42,878 nucleotides of DNA from Bradyrhizobium sp. (GTDB taxonomy: Bacteria; Pseudomonadota; Alphaproteobacteria; Rhizobiales; Beijerinckiaceae). The stretch is from contig SSMV01000058.1 in NCBI GenBank assembly GCA_004799435.1, forward strand, positions 1 through 42,878, given 5' to 3'. The first letter of the stretch is position 1. Each line of letters opens with the position of its first letter. The notes below the pieces were generated by a model. The model was not told where the DNA came from and ran no database searches. It saw nothing but the letters and a program-made list of their open reading frames with translations. Shown here one piece after another: positions 27,497-37,574 of this stretch. The translations under genes were made by a program, and so were the position numbers.

Positions 27497-29989
27497 TCAG
27501 GTCAGCGCCCGGAAGGGCGCGTTCCAGATCTCGCTCGCATATTCTGCAATGGTTCGGTCGGACGAGAACCAGCCGACATTGGCGGTGTTGACGATGCTTG
27601 AGCGCACCCAGCGCTTGCGGTCGCGCCAGGCTTGGTCGATCTTGAGCTGCGTCGCCCAATAGGCGTCGAAGTCGGAGCAAACCATGAAATAGTCATGGTG
27701 CGTGAGGTTTTCGACCAATCCGGCGTAGCGTGCGCGGTCGTCGGGCGAGAAGACCCCGTTGGCGATCTCGTCCAAGGCTTCGCGCAAGATCGGCGAAGCC
27801 GCGATCCGCTGAGCGGAATCGATGCCGCCGGCGCGCGAGGATTCGACCTCTGCCGCGGTCATTCCGAAGATGAAAATATTGTCGTCGCCGACAAGCTGCT
27901 TGAGCTCGACATTGGCGCCGTCGAGCGTGCCCACGGTGAGCGCGCCGTTGAGCGCCATCTTCATATTGCCGGTGCCCGACGCCTCCATGCCCGCGGTCGA
28001 AATCTGCTCGGAGAGATCGACAGCCGGCATGATCGTTTCGGCGAGCGACACGTTGTAATTGGGCAGGAACGCCACCTTCAACAGTCCGCGCACCGTCGGG
28101 TCGGAATTGACGACGCGCGCGACATCGATGGCAAGTTTGATGATCAGCTTCGCCTGAACATAGCTGGCGGCGGCCTTGCCGGAGAAGATTTTCACCCGTG
28201 GCGCGAAATCGATGGTCGGATTGGCGCGAATGGCGTTGTAGCGGGCGATGGTCTCGAGAATATTGAGCAGCTGTCGCTTGTATTCGTGGATGCGTTTGAC
28301 CTGAGCGTCGAACATCGCATCCGGATCGACGCGCAGGTTGAGCGTCTCGGCCATATAGCGGGCGAGCGACAGCTTGTTGGCCCGGCGCGCCAGCGCGACA
28401 TGTTCCTGAAGGGACGCGTCGTCGGCGAGTTTGCCAAATTGGCGCAATACTTCGGGGTTTTCCAGCGCCTTCTCGCCCGCCGTGGCGACGATAATATTGG
28501 CCAGGCGCGGATTGCATTCGATCAGCCAGCGGCGGAACGTGATGCCATTCGTCTTGTTCACGATGCGACCGGGGCAGGCGAGATCGAGATCGCGGAACAC
28601 GGTCTGACGCATCAATTCGGTGTGGAGGGCGGAGACGCCGTTGATCTTGTGCGAGCCGACGAAAGCGACGCTGCCCATTCGCACCCGCCGCCCGCCGTGC
28701 TCGTCGATCAACGAAATTGAGGCAAGCACCGAAGGATCGGACAGACCCTTGCGACGCGCGGCGTCGAGATGCACCGCGTTGATGAGATAGATGATCTGCA
28801 TGTGGCGTGGCAGCAGCCGCTCCATCAGCGGAACGGGCCAGCTTTCCAATGCTTCGGGCAGCAGCGTGTGGTTGGTGTAGGAGAAGACCCGCCGGGTGAC
28901 GTCCCAGGCCTCCTCCCACGGCAATTGGTTGAGGTCGACCAGGATGCGCATCAGCTCGGTGACGGCGATCGCCGGATGCGTGTCATTGAGCTGGACGGCG
29001 GCGTGGTCGGGCAGGGAGCGAATGTCGCCGTGCTGCTTGAGGTGGCGACGAACGAGGTCGGCGAGCGATGCGGAAGCGAAGAAATATTCCTGCCTCAGCC
29101 GCAATTCCTGGCCAGCCGGCGTCGCGTCGCTCGGGTAGAGCACCTTCGAAATCGTCTCCGCGCGCACGGTGTCGGACAGTGCGCCGATATAGTCGCCGGC
29201 GTTGAAGGCGTCGAGCTTCAGCGCATCGACGGCGCGCGCCGACCACAGGCGCAGCGTGTTGACGTGACGGCCACGCCAGCCGACCATCGGCGTGTCGTAG
29301 GCGATGGCTTCAATCGTCTCCGCTGGATGCCAGATATGGCGCATGGATTCTTCGCCATCGCCGACCGCCTCGACCCAACCACCGAAACCGATCGCGTAAC
29401 TGACCTCGGGTCGCTCGAATTCCCAAGGGTTGCCGTGGGCGAGCCAGTCTTCTGGCGCTTCCTGCTGCCAGCCGTTGCGGATGATCTGACGAAACAATCC
29501 ATTGTCGTAGCGGATGCCGTAGCCATAGGCGGCGATCGACAGCGTCGCCATGCTGTCCATGAAACAGGCGGCGAGGCGACCCAGACCGCCGTTACCGAGC
29601 GCGGCGTCGGATTCCATTTTGCGGATCGCGGCGAGATCGAGCCCAAGCTGCGATAGCGCGGCGGTCATCGGCTCGACGATGCCGAGATTGGTCATCGCGT
29701 CGTAAAGCAAGCGGCCGATGAGAAACTCGAGCGACAGGTAATAAACGCGCTTGCGGCCGTCCTGGTAAGTGGCGGTGGTGGATTCGATCCAGCGCTCCAC
29801 GACAATGTCGCGCGTGGCGAAGGCGACCGACAGGAACCAGTCGCGCTGGCTGGCCGCGATGCTGTTCTTTCCCACCGCATAAGTCAGCTTGGCGAGCACC
29901 GCCGCCTTGAGCTCCTCGGCGGTGTAGCGGCGCATTTCTGGCAGCGCGATGGTGTTAGCGCTGGTTACCTGCGGGGTCTGCTGATCCAT
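27497..29989 (-). CDS. glgP: Glycogen/alpha-glucan phosphorylase GlgP
   Basis: An 830-aa GT35 enzyme that releases glucose 1-phosphate from alpha-1,4-glucan ends. The pyridoxal-phosphate lysine is Lys677 in [20 protein letters not shown]. Other family blocks are [32 protein letters not shown] and the [11 protein letters not shown] stretch. It is the first gene of the minus-strand glycogen operon, so degradation and synthesis are expressed together. The start MDQQTPQV at 29989 follows a GGGAAC site; the open frame upstream crosses the promoter and a palindrome and is not coding. Allosteric control, as in other bacterial enzymes, is weak or unknown. Confidence 0.97.
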   Translation of the reverse strand: MDQQTPQVTSANTIALPEMRRYTAEELKAAVLAKLTYAVGKNSIAASQRDWFLSVAFATRDIVVERWIESTTATYQDGRKRVYYLSLEFLIGRLLYDAMTNLGIVEPMTAALSQLGLDLAAIRKMESDAALGNGGLGRLAACFMDSMATLSIAAYGYGIRYDNGLFRQIIRNGWQQEAPEDWLAHGNPWEFERPEVSYAIGFGGWVEAVGDGEESMRHIWHPAETIEAIAYDTPMVGWRGRHVNTLRLWSARAVDALKLDAFNAGDYIGALSDTVRAETISKVLYPSDATPAGQELRLRQEYFFASASLADLVRRHLKQHGDIRSLPDHAAVQLNDTHPAIAVTELMRILVDLNQLPWEEAWDVTRRVFSYTNHTLLPEALESWPVPLMERLLPRHMQIIYLINAVHLDAARRKGLSDPSVLASISLIDEHGGRRVRMGSVAFVGSHKINGVSALHTELMRQTVFRDLDLACPGRIVNKTNGITFRRWLIECNPRLANIIVATAGEKALENPEVLRQFGKLADDASLQEHVALARRANKLSLARYMAETLNLRVDPDAMFDAQVKRIHEYKRQLLNILETIARYNAIRANPTIDFAPRVKIFSGKAAASYVQAKLIIKLAIDVARVVNSDPTVRGLLKVAFLPNYNVSLAETIMPAVDLSEQISTAGMEASGTGNMKMALNGALTVGTLDGANVELKQLVGDDNIFIFGMTAAEVESSRAGGIDSAQRIAASPILREALDEIANGVFSPDDRARYAGLVENLTHHDYFMVCSDFDAYWATQLKIDQAWRDRKRWVRSSIVNTANVGWFSSDRTIAEYASEIWNAPFRALT

Positions 29990-30010
29990 CTTTGTTCCCT
30001 CGGAGCGCGC

Positions 30011-30030
30011 TGTTAGAATTGGTTCTAACA
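30011..30030 (-). promoter_or_regulatory. Perfect palindromic operator candidate over the glgP promoter
   Basis: TGTTAGAA-TTGG-TTCTAACA is a perfect 8+4+8 inverted repeat, 21 bases upstream of the glgP start codon. On the minus strand TTGAGA (30049-30044) and TAGAAC (30027-30022), with a 16-base spacer, form a plausible promoter whose -10 element lies inside the palindrome. Binding of a dimeric regulator here would block transcription of the glycogen operon. The half-site resembles that of some MarR- and Fur-family operators, but the regulator is not identified. mtnA diverges from the same 140-bp gap. Confidence 0.65.
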
Positions 30031-30129
30031 CGGCTGTGAATCTTCTCAATCGCGCCTATCGGGCGCATGACAGCCGCGACAGACCGGAATTCGTCTGGTC
30101 TTTCCACGGTTTGACCGGAAGCGCCTTCG

Positions 30130-31227
30130 ATGAAGATTGACGGTCGCCGCTATCGCTCGCTCTGGCCGCTTGCCGACGCAAGCGCGGTCGAGGCGATCGA
30201 CCAAACGGCCTTGCCGCATCAATTTGTCACGCGCCGCATCGCCGATCTCGAAGGGGCGATCGAGGCGATCCGCACGATGCGCGTGCGGGGAGCGCCACTG
30301 ATCGGCGCGACCGCCGCCTATGGCCTGGCGCTCGCTCTGCGGCGCTCCGCCGACGATTCCGCGCTTCAGGCGGCCTATCGGGCGCTGCTCGCCAGCCGGC
30401 CGACGGCGGTCAATCTCCGTCACGCGTTGGATGACGTGCGAAGCGCGGTCGCGGCTTTACCCGTCGCGCAGCGGGCGGCGGCGGCCTGGGCGCGCGCCGG
30501 GGCGATCTGCGAGGAGGATGTCGCTCTCAACCAGCGGATCGGCGACGCCGGCCTGCCGCTGATCGCGGCGCTGCATCGCCGTCTCGGCCGACGGGTCAAT
30601 ATTCTTACCCATTGCAACGCCGGCTGGCTGGCGACGATCGACTGGGGCACGGCGACGGCGCCCATTTATAAGGCACATGACAGCGGCGTGCCGCTGCGCG
30701 TGCTGGTCGACGAGACCCGGCCGCGCAATCAGGGCGCGGCGTTGACCGCCTTCGAGCTGGGACAGCATGGCGTCCCTTACGCCGTCATCGTCGACAACGC
30801 CGGCGGCCATTTGATGCAGCGGGGCGAAGTCGATCTGGTGATTGTCGGCGCCGATCGGATCACCGCACGCGGCGACGCCGCTAATAAGATCGGCACCTAT
30901 CTGAAGGCGCTCGCCGCCCGCGCGAATGGCGTGCCTTTCTATGTCGCGGCGCCCTATACGACCTTCGACTGGACGATCCAGGACGGCCTCACCGAAATCG
31001 AGATCGAGGAGCGATCGGGTGAGGAAGTGACCCACATCGCCGGCCGGCTCGACGACGGACGGGTCGCGCGCGTCGCGCTGACGCCGGACGGCGCGGCGGC
31101 GCTCAACCCCGCCTTCGACGTCACGCCCGCCGAATTGATCGACGGTTTCATCACCGACCGGGGGATTGTCGCGGCCAACGCGAAAGCGCTTGCCGAGGCT
31201 TTCGGCCGCGCGCCTATTTCGGCTTAG
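30130..31227 (+). CDS. mtnA: S-methyl-5-thioribose-1-phosphate isomerase MtnA
   Basis: A 365-aa aldose-ketose isomerase turning 5-methylthioribose 1-phosphate into methylthioribulose 1-phosphate in methionine salvage or the methylthio-alkane shunts of some alphaproteobacteria. The N-terminal MRVRGAPLIGATAAYG motif, catalytic Cys162 in ILTHCNAGW and Asp242 in IVGADRITARGD are all present; this fully separates it from eIF2B-like relatives. It starts with ATG after GGAAG and diverges from glgP. No other methionine-salvage gene (mtnB, mtnC, mtnK or mtnP) is in the window. Its end overlaps the convergent coiled-coil gene by 14 bases. Confidence 0.96.
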   Translation: MKIDGRRYRSLWPLADASAVEAIDQTALPHQFVTRRIADLEGAIEAIRTMRVRGAPLIGATAAYGLALALRRSADDSALQAAYRALLASRPTAVNLRHALDDVRSAVAALPVAQRAAAAWARAGAICEEDVALNQRIGDAGLPLIAALHRRLGRRVNILTHCNAGWLATIDWGTATAPIYKAHDSGVPLRVLVDETRPRNQGAALTAFELGQHGVPYAVIVDNAGGHLMQRGEVDLVIVGADRITARGDAANKIGTYLKALAARANGVPFYVAAPYTTFDWTIQDGLTEIEIEERSGEEVTHIAGRLDDGRVARVALTPDGAAALNPAFDVTPAELIDGFITDRGIVAANAKALAEAFGRAPISA

Positions 31228-31768
31228 CGGCGTCGTTCGACGGCTGCAGCGCCTGAGCCTGGCTTTGCAGGTCGCTAAGATGGCTCTGGGCGTCTTCGAT
31301 CTGCCGCTGCAAATCGGCGAGCTTGGCCTGCGCGGCCGTGACCTGACTCTCGATGTCGGCGAGCTGGTCGTTGCCGTCCTGCAGCTTGGCCTGCGCCGAC
31401 TGCAGGTCGCGCGCCTTGGCGGCGGCTTCTTCCTGCGCGCCCGACACCGCCAGCTTGGCTTCGTTGATCTGCTTGGTGAGTTCGGCGATTTCGTTTTGCG
31501 CCGCCGCCCGCGCCGAGACCGCCTCGGCGAGCGCCGCCTGCGCGTCCTTGGCCTGCTTGTCGAGATCGGCGGCGGAGCCGGCCGCCTTCTGCAGATTCTG
31601 CAGATCGGCGGCGAGGCCGGCGCGCGCCAGATCGGCGCGTTTCATGGAATCGTCCATCTGCGCCCGAACATCGGCGGCCTGGGACCAGAAATAGGACACC
31701 AGCAGCCAACCGACGATCGCCAGTGCGGCGAGGGCGAGAGGCACCGGGCGGCGGAAATCATCGGTCAT
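31214..31768 (-). CDS. Membrane-anchored coiled-coil protein of unknown function
   Basis: I do not recognise a family. The 184-aa protein has a short cytoplasmic N-terminus, one transmembrane helix at about residues 10-28 and then about 150 residues of almost continuous coiled coil rich in Ala, Gln, Leu, Asp and Lys with regular heptads. The helix with its positive N-terminal flank (DDFRRP) suggests a type II anchor with the coil in the periplasm. Gln/Asp-rich repeats such as LQSAQAKLQDGNDQLADIES recur. A structural or scaffolding role at the envelope is a guess. It converges on mtnA, and zwf diverges upstream. Confidence 0.8.
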   Translation of the reverse strand: MTDDFRRPVPLALAALAIVGWLLVSYFWSQAADVRAQMDDSMKRADLARAGLAADLQNLQKAAGSAADLDKQAKDAQAALAEAVSARAAAQNEIAELTKQINEAKLAVSGAQEEAAAKARDLQSAQAKLQDGNDQLADIESQVTAAQAKLADLQRQIEDAQSHLSDLQSQAQALQPSNDAAKPK

Positions 31769-32050
31769 GTCGGGGAGGCCGCTCTGGAACTGAACTCGTC
31801 CCCTTAACGCTTGAACGAGCCAAAGGGATCAATTCATAATGAAGCGGCGCAGGCTCTCCGCCAAGGGCAAAATATCCTCCGGGCGCGGGACAAGGCCGCC
31901 AAGCGCCCGACCGACCGGGGGAATCGGGAGAAGAAAGCGCAACGATTTCCTGTCATACAAATTGTAGAATACTGACGCCCGGCCCCTGGGCTGGGCAGGC
32001 TCGGCTTCTCCCGGGCGGCCCGGACGATTTCCCCTCCTCGGAGCGACCTG

Positions 32051-33445
32051 ATGCAGCTGCCCCATTCCGATGCGCTCGTGGTTTTCGGCGTCACCGGCGA
32101 CCTCGCCTTTAAAATGATTTTTCCCGCGCTCTACGGGCTGGCGAAGACCGGCGACCTCGAGACGCCGGTCGTCGGCGTGGCCGCGCCGGCCTGGACGCCC
32201 GCACAATTGCGCCAGCGGGTCGAAAGCAGCCTCGAGCGGGCGGGCGGCGTCGACGATCCGGCCGCGCTCGACCGGTTGATGGCGCGCTTCGCCTATGTCA
32301 GCGGCGACTACAATAGCCCGGCGACATTCGCCGCGATCAAAGCCGCGCTCGGCGACGCCAAACGGCCCGCCTATTATCTGGCGATCCCGCCGGCGCTATT
32401 CGAAACGGTCATCAACAATCTGCGCGCGGCGGGCCTCACCGAGAACGCGCGCGTCATCGTCGAAAAGCCGTTCGGCCGCGATCTCGAATCCGCCCAGGCG
32501 CTCAATCGCGTCGCCCGCAGCGCCTTTGCCGAAGACTCGATCTTCCGCATCGATCACTTCCTCGGCAAGGAAGCGATCATGAACATCCTCTATTTCCGCT
32601 TCGCCAACTCCTTTCTCGAACCGATCTGGAACCGCAGCTTCGTCAAAAGCGTGCAGGTGACGCTGGCGGAGGACTTCGACGTCGCCGGTCGCGGCGCCTT
32701 CTATGAGACGGCCGGATGCCTGCGCGACGTGATCGAGAACCATCTCTTCCAGATCGTCGCGCTGCTCGCCATGGAGCCGCCCGCGGGGCGCGACTACGGC
32801 GCCGTGCAGGACGAGAAGGCCAAGGTCTTTCGCGCCATGCGAGCGCTAAAGCCGCAGAACGTCGTGCGCGGCCAATATGTCGGCTATCGCGACGAGCCGG
32901 GCGTCGCCAAGGATTCGCAGGTCGAGACTTTCTGCGCGTTGCGCCTCTATATCGATTCCTGGCGCTGGAACGGCGTGCCCTTCTATCTGCGCTCGGGCAA
33001 ATGTCTGGCGAGGACCGCGACCGAAGTTCTGGTCGAGTTTGGGCCGCCGCCGCAATTGCTGTTCGCCGACGCCCTGCCTGAGCACGGCCGGCACAATTAT
33101 GTGCGCTTTCGTCTTTCGCCGAAATCGGGCGTCGCGCTGGCGGCGCGCGTCAAACTGCCGGGCAAGGAATTCATCGGCGAGCAGCGCGAACTGGCGCTTG
33201 CCGACGAGCATCCCGGCGAGCAGACCGCCTATACGCGCCTGCTTGGCGACGCGATGGCGGGCGATGGCGCGCTCTTCACCCGCGAAGACGCGATCGAAGC
33301 CGCCTGGGCGGTTGTCGATCCCATTCTCAAGGCGCCGCCCGAACTGCATCCCTATTGGCGCGGCGGCTGGGGACCGGAATCCTCCAGCGCGCTGATCGCC
33401 GAGGACGGCGGCTGGGACAATCCCGGCGCGCAACAACCCTCATAG
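32051..33445 (+). CDS. zwf: Glucose-6-phosphate 1-dehydrogenase
   Basis: A 464-aa enzyme oxidising glucose 6-phosphate to 6-phosphogluconolactone with NAD(P)+. It opens the oxidative pentose phosphate and Entner-Doudoroff pathways. The N-terminal nucleotide-binding [10 protein letters not shown] (the usual GxxGDLxxxK fingerprint) and the substrate-site motif RIDHFLGKE at residues 166-174 are clear; VEKPFGRD and YLRSGKCL also fit. It is slightly shorter than many Zwf because the N-terminus starts close to the Rossmann fold. ATG 32051 follows CGGAG. It stands alone here, without pgl or edd beside it. A 282-bp leader region upstream contains a 7-bp inverted repeat (31976-31982 / 32011-32017). 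Confidence 0.96.
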   Translation: MQLPHSDALVVFGVTGDLAFKMIFPALYGLAKTGDLETPVVGVAAPAWTPAQLRQRVESSLERAGGVDDPAALDRLMARFAYVSGDYNSPATFAAIKAALGDAKRPAYYLAIPPALFETVINNLRAAGLTENARVIVEKPFGRDLESAQALNRVARSAFAEDSIFRIDHFLGKEAIMNILYFRFANSFLEPIWNRSFVKSVQVTLAEDFDVAGRGAFYETAGCLRDVIENHLFQIVALLAMEPPAGRDYGAVQDEKAKVFRAMRALKPQNVVRGQYVGYRDEPGVAKDSQVETFCALRLYIDSWRWNGVPFYLRSGKCLARTATEVLVEFGPPPQLLFADALPEHGRHNYVRFRLSPKSGVALAARVKLPGKEFIGEQRELALADEHPGEQTAYTRLLGDAMAGDGALFTREDAIEAAWAVVDPILKAPPELHPYWRGGWGPESSSALIAEDGGWDNPGAQQPS

Positions 33446-33471
33446 TCGCGGCGTCGGCGAGGCGCGCAGCG

Positions 33472-33870
33472 TCACTGCATGCGCATGTCCGTCATGCCGG
33501 CCGGCGCCATCATATTGGCGTTCAGGTGATACATGATCCACAGCGATCCCGCGATCACGATGCCGACGATCAACGCGCCGAAGGCGAGCGCAAGAACATT
33601 GTTGGTGTTGTCCGGTCCGGTCGTGATGTGCAGGAAGAAGGCGAGATGCACGCCCATCTGGGCGACCGCCAGGGCCGCCAGCGCCATCGGCACGCCGGGC
33701 GTATAGATGAGGCCGCCGTTATGGGCGACCCAGAACGAGCCAATGGTCAGGCCGGCGGCAAGCGCGAGCCCGATAAGATAGCTGCGGACATTGGCGGCGA
33801 CGCCATGGTCCTCGAGGTCGTCGCCGGGCGCGGCGTCGACGCCGACGAGTTCGGTCTCAGTTTCGCTCAT
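33472..33870 (-). CDS. cyoD: Cytochrome bo3 quinol oxidase subunit IV
   Basis: A 132-aa small subunit with three transmembrane helices (about residues 29-48, 57-78 and 90-112), matching Cyo[21 protein letters not shown], then [15 protein letters not shown] and a third helix ending in LWIMYHLN. It helps assemble the oxidase and takes no direct part in electron transfer. The start MSETETEL at 33870 overlaps the TGA of the upstream fused gene as ATGA. It closes the cyoA-cyoBC-cyoD operon; no cyoE (heme o synthase) follows. Confidence 0.94.
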   Translation of the reverse strand: MSETETELVGVDAAPGDDLEDHGVAANVRSYLIGLALAAGLTIGSFWVAHNGGLIYTPGVPMALAALAVAQMGVHLAFFLHITTGPDNTNNVLALAFGALIVGIVIAGSLWIMYHLNANMMAPAGMTDMRMQ

Positions 33871-36518
33871 GGGCTTGTCCCCAGAAGATAGACATTGGTG
33901 AAAATGCCGACCCAGATGATGTCGAGCGCGTGCCAGAATAGTCCGAAGCAAAGGCCGCGACGGATGATGTCGGGCCTAAATCCCTTGGTGTAAAACTGCG
34001 CCATCATCGTGCCGAGCCACAGCAGGCCGATCGTGACATGCAGGCCGTGACAGCCGACCAGCGTGAAAAAGGCTGACAGGAATGCGCTGCGCTGCGGGCC
34101 ATTCCCTTCCGCCAGCATCTTGGCGAATTCCGAGATTTCGAGCGCGAGGAAGGCGAGGCCAAGCAGTCCGGTGACGAGATAGCCGAGCTGGGTCAGCAAC
34201 TGATTGCGCGCGTTGATGGCGATCGTCGCCATTCCGCAGGCGAAGCTCGACAGCAGGAGACAGGCGGTCTCGATCGCCACAATGCGGAGATTGAAGAGTT
34301 CGGCGCCCGACGGTCCGCCAGCGGTTGCGCCCGACAGCACTGCATAGGCGGCGTAGAGGCCCGAGAACATGATGAAATCGGACAGAAGGAAGATCCAGAA
34401 TCCGTAGCCGGTGACGATCCGCTTGGGCGCGGGGCCCTTATGGCCGCCGTCCGGCTCCGCCCGCGCGCCGACATGATGAGGGTCGCGCTCATGCGCGGGG
34501 CGATATTCAACCTGGGTGAAGCCCGGTTCGCGTCCCTCGACCAGCGCGACGCGGGCGCTGCGCCGTCGGGCGTCGACCTCGGCGAGCTCCGCGGCCGGCA
34601 GGTCATATTCGGCATGGTCGCGCCAGGCGAAGACGACGAAGGTCGCAAAGGCGCCGGCGAGGCCAAGCGCGGCCATCCACCAGATCTGCCAGATCATCGC
34701 AAAGCCGGTGACGACGGCGAAGAAAGCGACGACGAAGCCGGTCGGACTGTTGCGCGGCAATTCGATCGGCTTGTAATCGGGAAGAGCGCTGAGGCGGCGC
34801 TGCGCCAGCGCCTGTTGCTTGATGTCCCAATAGGCTTCCTCGCCCGTCACATTGGGCATGACCGCGAAATTGAAGGCAGGCGGCGGCGAGGCGGTGATCC
34901 ATTCCAGGGTGCGCCCGTCCCATGGGTCGCCGGTCGTATCGCGCAGCCGCTCGCGGTCGCGAATGCTGACGATAAGCTGGATGATCTGGCAGGCGATGCC
35001 GACAAGGATCAGCGCCGCGCCGCCGGCGGCGATCAACAGCCAGGGGCGCCATTCCGGGACATCGTAATGCTGCATCCGCCGCGTCATGCCTTCGAGCCCG
35101 ACGACATAGAGCGGCAGGAAGGCGACATAAAAGCCGACGACCCAGAACCAGAAGGCCACCTTGCCCCATGCTGCATCGAGCTTGAAGCCGAAGGCTTTGG
35201 GGAACCAATAGGTGTAGCCGGCGAAGACGCCGAACAGCACGCCGCCGATGATCACATTGTGAAAATGGGCGACGAGAAACAACGAATTGTGGAGCACGAA
35301 ATCGGCTGGCGGCACCGCCAGCAACACGCCGGTCATGCCGCCAAAGGCGAAGGTCACCATGAAGGCGATCGCCCACATCAGCGGCGGTTCGAAACGCAGC
35401 CGGCCGGCATACATCGTGAATAGCCAATTGAAGATCTTCACGCCGGTCGGCACGGCGATGATCATCGACATGACGCCGAAGAAGCCATTGACGTCGGCGC
35501 CGGCGCCCATCGTGAAGAAGTGATGCAGCCAGACCATGAAAGAGAGAACGCAGATCGCCATGGTGGCGACGATCATCGACCGGTAGCCGAACAGCGGCTT
35601 GCCCGAAAAGGTCGCGATCACTTCGGAAAAAATGCCGAAGGCCGGCAGGACGAGAATGTAGACCTCCGGATGCCCCCAGGCCCAGAAGAGGTTCACGTAC
35701 ATCATCGGGTTGCCGCCGTGATCGACGGTGAAAAAATGGAAGTCGAGATAGCGGTCGAGCAGCAGCATCGCGAAAGTCGCGGTGAGGATCGGAAAGGCGG
35801 CGACGATCAGCAGATTGGCGGCGAGCGCCGTCCAGCAGAAGATCGGCATGCGCGTCAGCGTCATCCCCGGCGCGCGAATCTTGAGAATGGTGGTGACGAA
35901 ATTGACGCCGGTCAGCAGCGTGCCGACGCCCGATATCTGCAACGCCCAGAGATAGTAGTCGACGCCGACGCCGGGCGAGAAGCGCAATTCGGATAGCGGC
36001 GGATACCCCATCCAGCCGGCCCTGGAGAATTCGCCCAGCACCAGCGAGAGATTGACCAGCAACACGCCCGAGGCCGTCAGCCAGAAGCTGACCGAATTGA
36101 AGGTCGGGAAGGCGACGTCGCGGACGCCGAGCTGCAACGGCACGACAAAATTCATCAGCCCGATCACGAAGGGCATCGCCACGAAGAAGATCATGATCGT
36201 TCCGTGGGCGGAGAAGATCTGATCGTAATGCTCGGGCGGCAGATAGCCCGGCGACTGGAAGGCCAGGGCCTGCTGGGCCCGCATCATGATCGCGTCGATG
36301 AAGCCGCGCAGCAGCATCACCGAGGCGAGCAGGCAATACATGACGCCGATCCGCTTGTGATCGACCGAGGTGATCCACTCGCGCCAGACATAGGGCAGGT
36401 GGCCCTTCAACACGACCCAGACGACGACGCCGGCAACCGCAACGATCATCAGCGCCGAGGCGGCGAGCGGTATGGGCTGATCGAACGGGATCGCCGACCA
36501 GGTCAGCTTGCCGAACAT
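33867..36518 (-). CDS. cyoBC: Cytochrome bo3-type quinol oxidase, fused subunits I and III
   Basis: An 883-residue chain joining CyoB (about residues 1-660) and CyoC (about 695-883). Heme and copper ligands are all visible: His105 ([10 protein letters not shown]), His283 and Tyr287 (WGHPEVY), His332/His333 (LHHFFTMG), His418 and His420 (VAHFHNVI). Proton-channel residues Asp134, Glu285 and Lys361 are kept, as are quinol-site residues Arg71, Asp75, His97 and Gln100. The linker is charged and His/Arg-rich; subunit III then begins at [12 protein letters not shown]. The enzyme oxidises ubiquinol, reduces oxygen to water and pumps protons. ATG 36518 follows GGAGG and overlaps the cyoA stop by one base. 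Confidence 0.96.
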   Translation of the reverse strand: MFGKLTWSAIPFDQPIPLAASALMIVAVAGVVVWVVLKGHLPYVWREWITSVDHKRIGVMYCLLASVMLLRGFIDAIMMRAQQALAFQSPGYLPPEHYDQIFSAHGTIMIFFVAMPFVIGLMNFVVPLQLGVRDVAFPTFNSVSFWLTASGVLLVNLSLVLGEFSRAGWMGYPPLSELRFSPGVGVDYYLWALQISGVGTLLTGVNFVTTILKIRAPGMTLTRMPIFCWTALAANLLIVAAFPILTATFAMLLLDRYLDFHFFTVDHGGNPMMYVNLFWAWGHPEVYILVLPAFGIFSEVIATFSGKPLFGYRSMIVATMAICVLSFMVWLHHFFTMGAGADVNGFFGVMSMIIAVPTGVKIFNWLFTMYAGRLRFEPPLMWAIAFMVTFAFGGMTGVLLAVPPADFVLHNSLFLVAHFHNVIIGGVLFGVFAGYTYWFPKAFGFKLDAAWGKVAFWFWVVGFYVAFLPLYVVGLEGMTRRMQHYDVPEWRPWLLIAAGGAALILVGIACQIIQLIVSIRDRERLRDTTGDPWDGRTLEWITASPPPAFNFAVMPNVTGEEAYWDIKQQALAQRRLSALPDYKPIELPRNSPTGFVVAFFAVVTGFAMIWQIWWMAALGLAGAFATFVVFAWRDHAEYDLPAAELAEVDARRRSARVALVEGREPGFTQVEYRPAHERDPHHVGARAEPDGGHKGPAPKRIVTGYGFWIFLLSDFIMFSGLYAAYAVLSGATAGGPSGAELFNLRIVAIETACLLLSSFACGMATIAINARNQLLTQLGYLVTGLLGLAFLALEISEFAKMLAEGNGPQRSAFLSAFFTLVGCHGLHVTIGLLWLGTMMAQFYTKGFRPDIIRRGLCFGLFWHALDIIWVGIFTNVYLLGTSP

Positions 36519-37405
36519 CACGATCCTCCGCCCGGCGCATTCGCCGCCGGCCCTTGCGCAGGCGGCGCCTGTCCGTTCACGATCGCGTCGAACAAGGCGC
36601 CGTCAATCGCGCCATAGATCCGCGGCGCGGCGTCGCGGCTCTGCCTGGCGAGCTCGCCATAGGCGGCCGTATCGAGCCGGGTTGTGTTTGCCTTGGCGTC
36701 GGCGATCCATTTGGCGAAATCGTCCGGCGACAGCGCCCGCACTTCAAAACGCATGTCGGAAAATCCGTCGCCGCTGAAATTTGCCGAGAGACCGGAATAG
36801 CTTCCGGGCGCATCCGCTTGCAGGCTGAGCTGCGAGGTCATGCCGGCCATGGTGTAAATCTGCCCGCCGAGCTGCGGCACGAAGAAACTGTTCATCACGC
36901 CATTCGATGTCAGCTTGAAATGCACCGGCGTCCCAACCGGAATGGCGAGTTGGTTGATCGTAGCGACGCCCGCGTCGGGATAGATGAAGAGCCAGCGCCA
37001 ATCGAGCGAGACGACCTCGACCTCGACCGGCTTCGCGCCCAGCGGGCGGAACGGGTCGAGCGCCTGCGAACCGAACCAGGCGATGCCGCCGAGAAAGGTG
37101 ATGACGAGCGCCGGGATCGCCCAGACGATGAGTTCGAGCCGGCCGGAAAAGGCCCAGTCGGGCCAATAGGCCGCCCGCGTGTTGGAGGCGCGAAACCACC
37201 AGGCGACGCCGAGTGTGGCTGCGACCACCGGCACGACGATCGCCAGCATGATCGCCAGCGAGTCGAAAAGGATAAGCCGTTCGGAGGCGCCGACCGGACC
37301 GCGCGGCTCCAGCACGCCGACGCAACCGGCAAGCGGCGAAGCCAGAACCAGCGCCGCAAAACCCGCGCGCAGGCCAAGGCGGTAAAACCGACCGCTTCCA
37401 GGCAT
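36518..37405 (-). CDS. cyoA: Cytochrome bo3 quinol oxidase subunit II
   Basis: A 295-aa subunit II. An N-terminal signal peptide ends in the lipobox LAGC, suggesting a lipid-modified cysteine, followed by two transmembrane helices (about residues 45-68 and 86-108) and a periplasmic cupredoxin domain. The copper-A ligands of cytochrome c oxidases (CxxxC, His, Met) are missing from the [20 protein letters not shown] region, which marks it as a quinol oxidase. A CyoA-type C-terminal domain follows. The ATG at 37405 has GGAGGG upstream; an open frame extends further but is unsupported. First gene of the cyo operon, divergent from parC. Confidence 0.94.
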   Translation of the reverse strand: MPGSGRFYRLGLRAGFAALVLASPLAGCVGVLEPRGPVGASERLILFDSLAIMLAIVVPVVAATLGVAWWFRASNTRAAYWPDWAFSGRLELIVWAIPALVITFLGGIAWFGSQALDPFRPLGAKPVEVEVVSLDWRWLFIYPDAGVATINQLAIPVGTPVHFKLTSNGVMNSFFVPQLGGQIYTMAGMTSQLSLQADAPGSYSGLSANFSGDGFSDMRFEVRALSPDDFAKWIADAKANTTRLDTAAYGELARQSRDAAPRIYGAIDGALFDAIVNGQAPPAQGPAANAPGGGS

Positions 37406-37474
37406 GAAGGCCCTCCGCGTCCGCCGCGCCGATCCCTGTAGGACCGGCGCCGCATGAGAGCCTTGTAAACATGA

Positions 37475-37497
37475 CGCGCGTGTGGAAGTCACGCGCG
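37475..37497. promoter_or_regulatory. Inverted repeat in the cyoA-parC divergent region
   Basis: A perfect 8-bp inverted repeat (CGCGCGTG / CACGCGCG) with a 7-nt spacer lies about 70 bases upstream of cyoA and 78 bases upstream of parC. It could be an operator for the oxidase operon or a leader hairpin. No clear promoter hexamers were seen around it. Confidence 0.35.
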
Positions 37498-37574
37498 AAA
37501 TAACCCCTGCGCGGCGCGGGCTTTTGCCGGCGTTCGCTCTTGCCGCGACTCAGAGGCTCCGCTAACTCGCGGCC

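Noticed and set aside
30011-30030. Classical Irr iron-control box upstream of glgP
   Set aside because: The half-sites look similar, but the spacer is four bases instead of three and no iron-related gene is near, so I keep it only as an unidentified operator.
34603-36540. Open frame of 645 codons in another frame of the cyoBC gene
   Set aside because: It lies wholly within a gene with all catalytic residues and is Arg-rich, as off-frame readings of GC-rich genes are.
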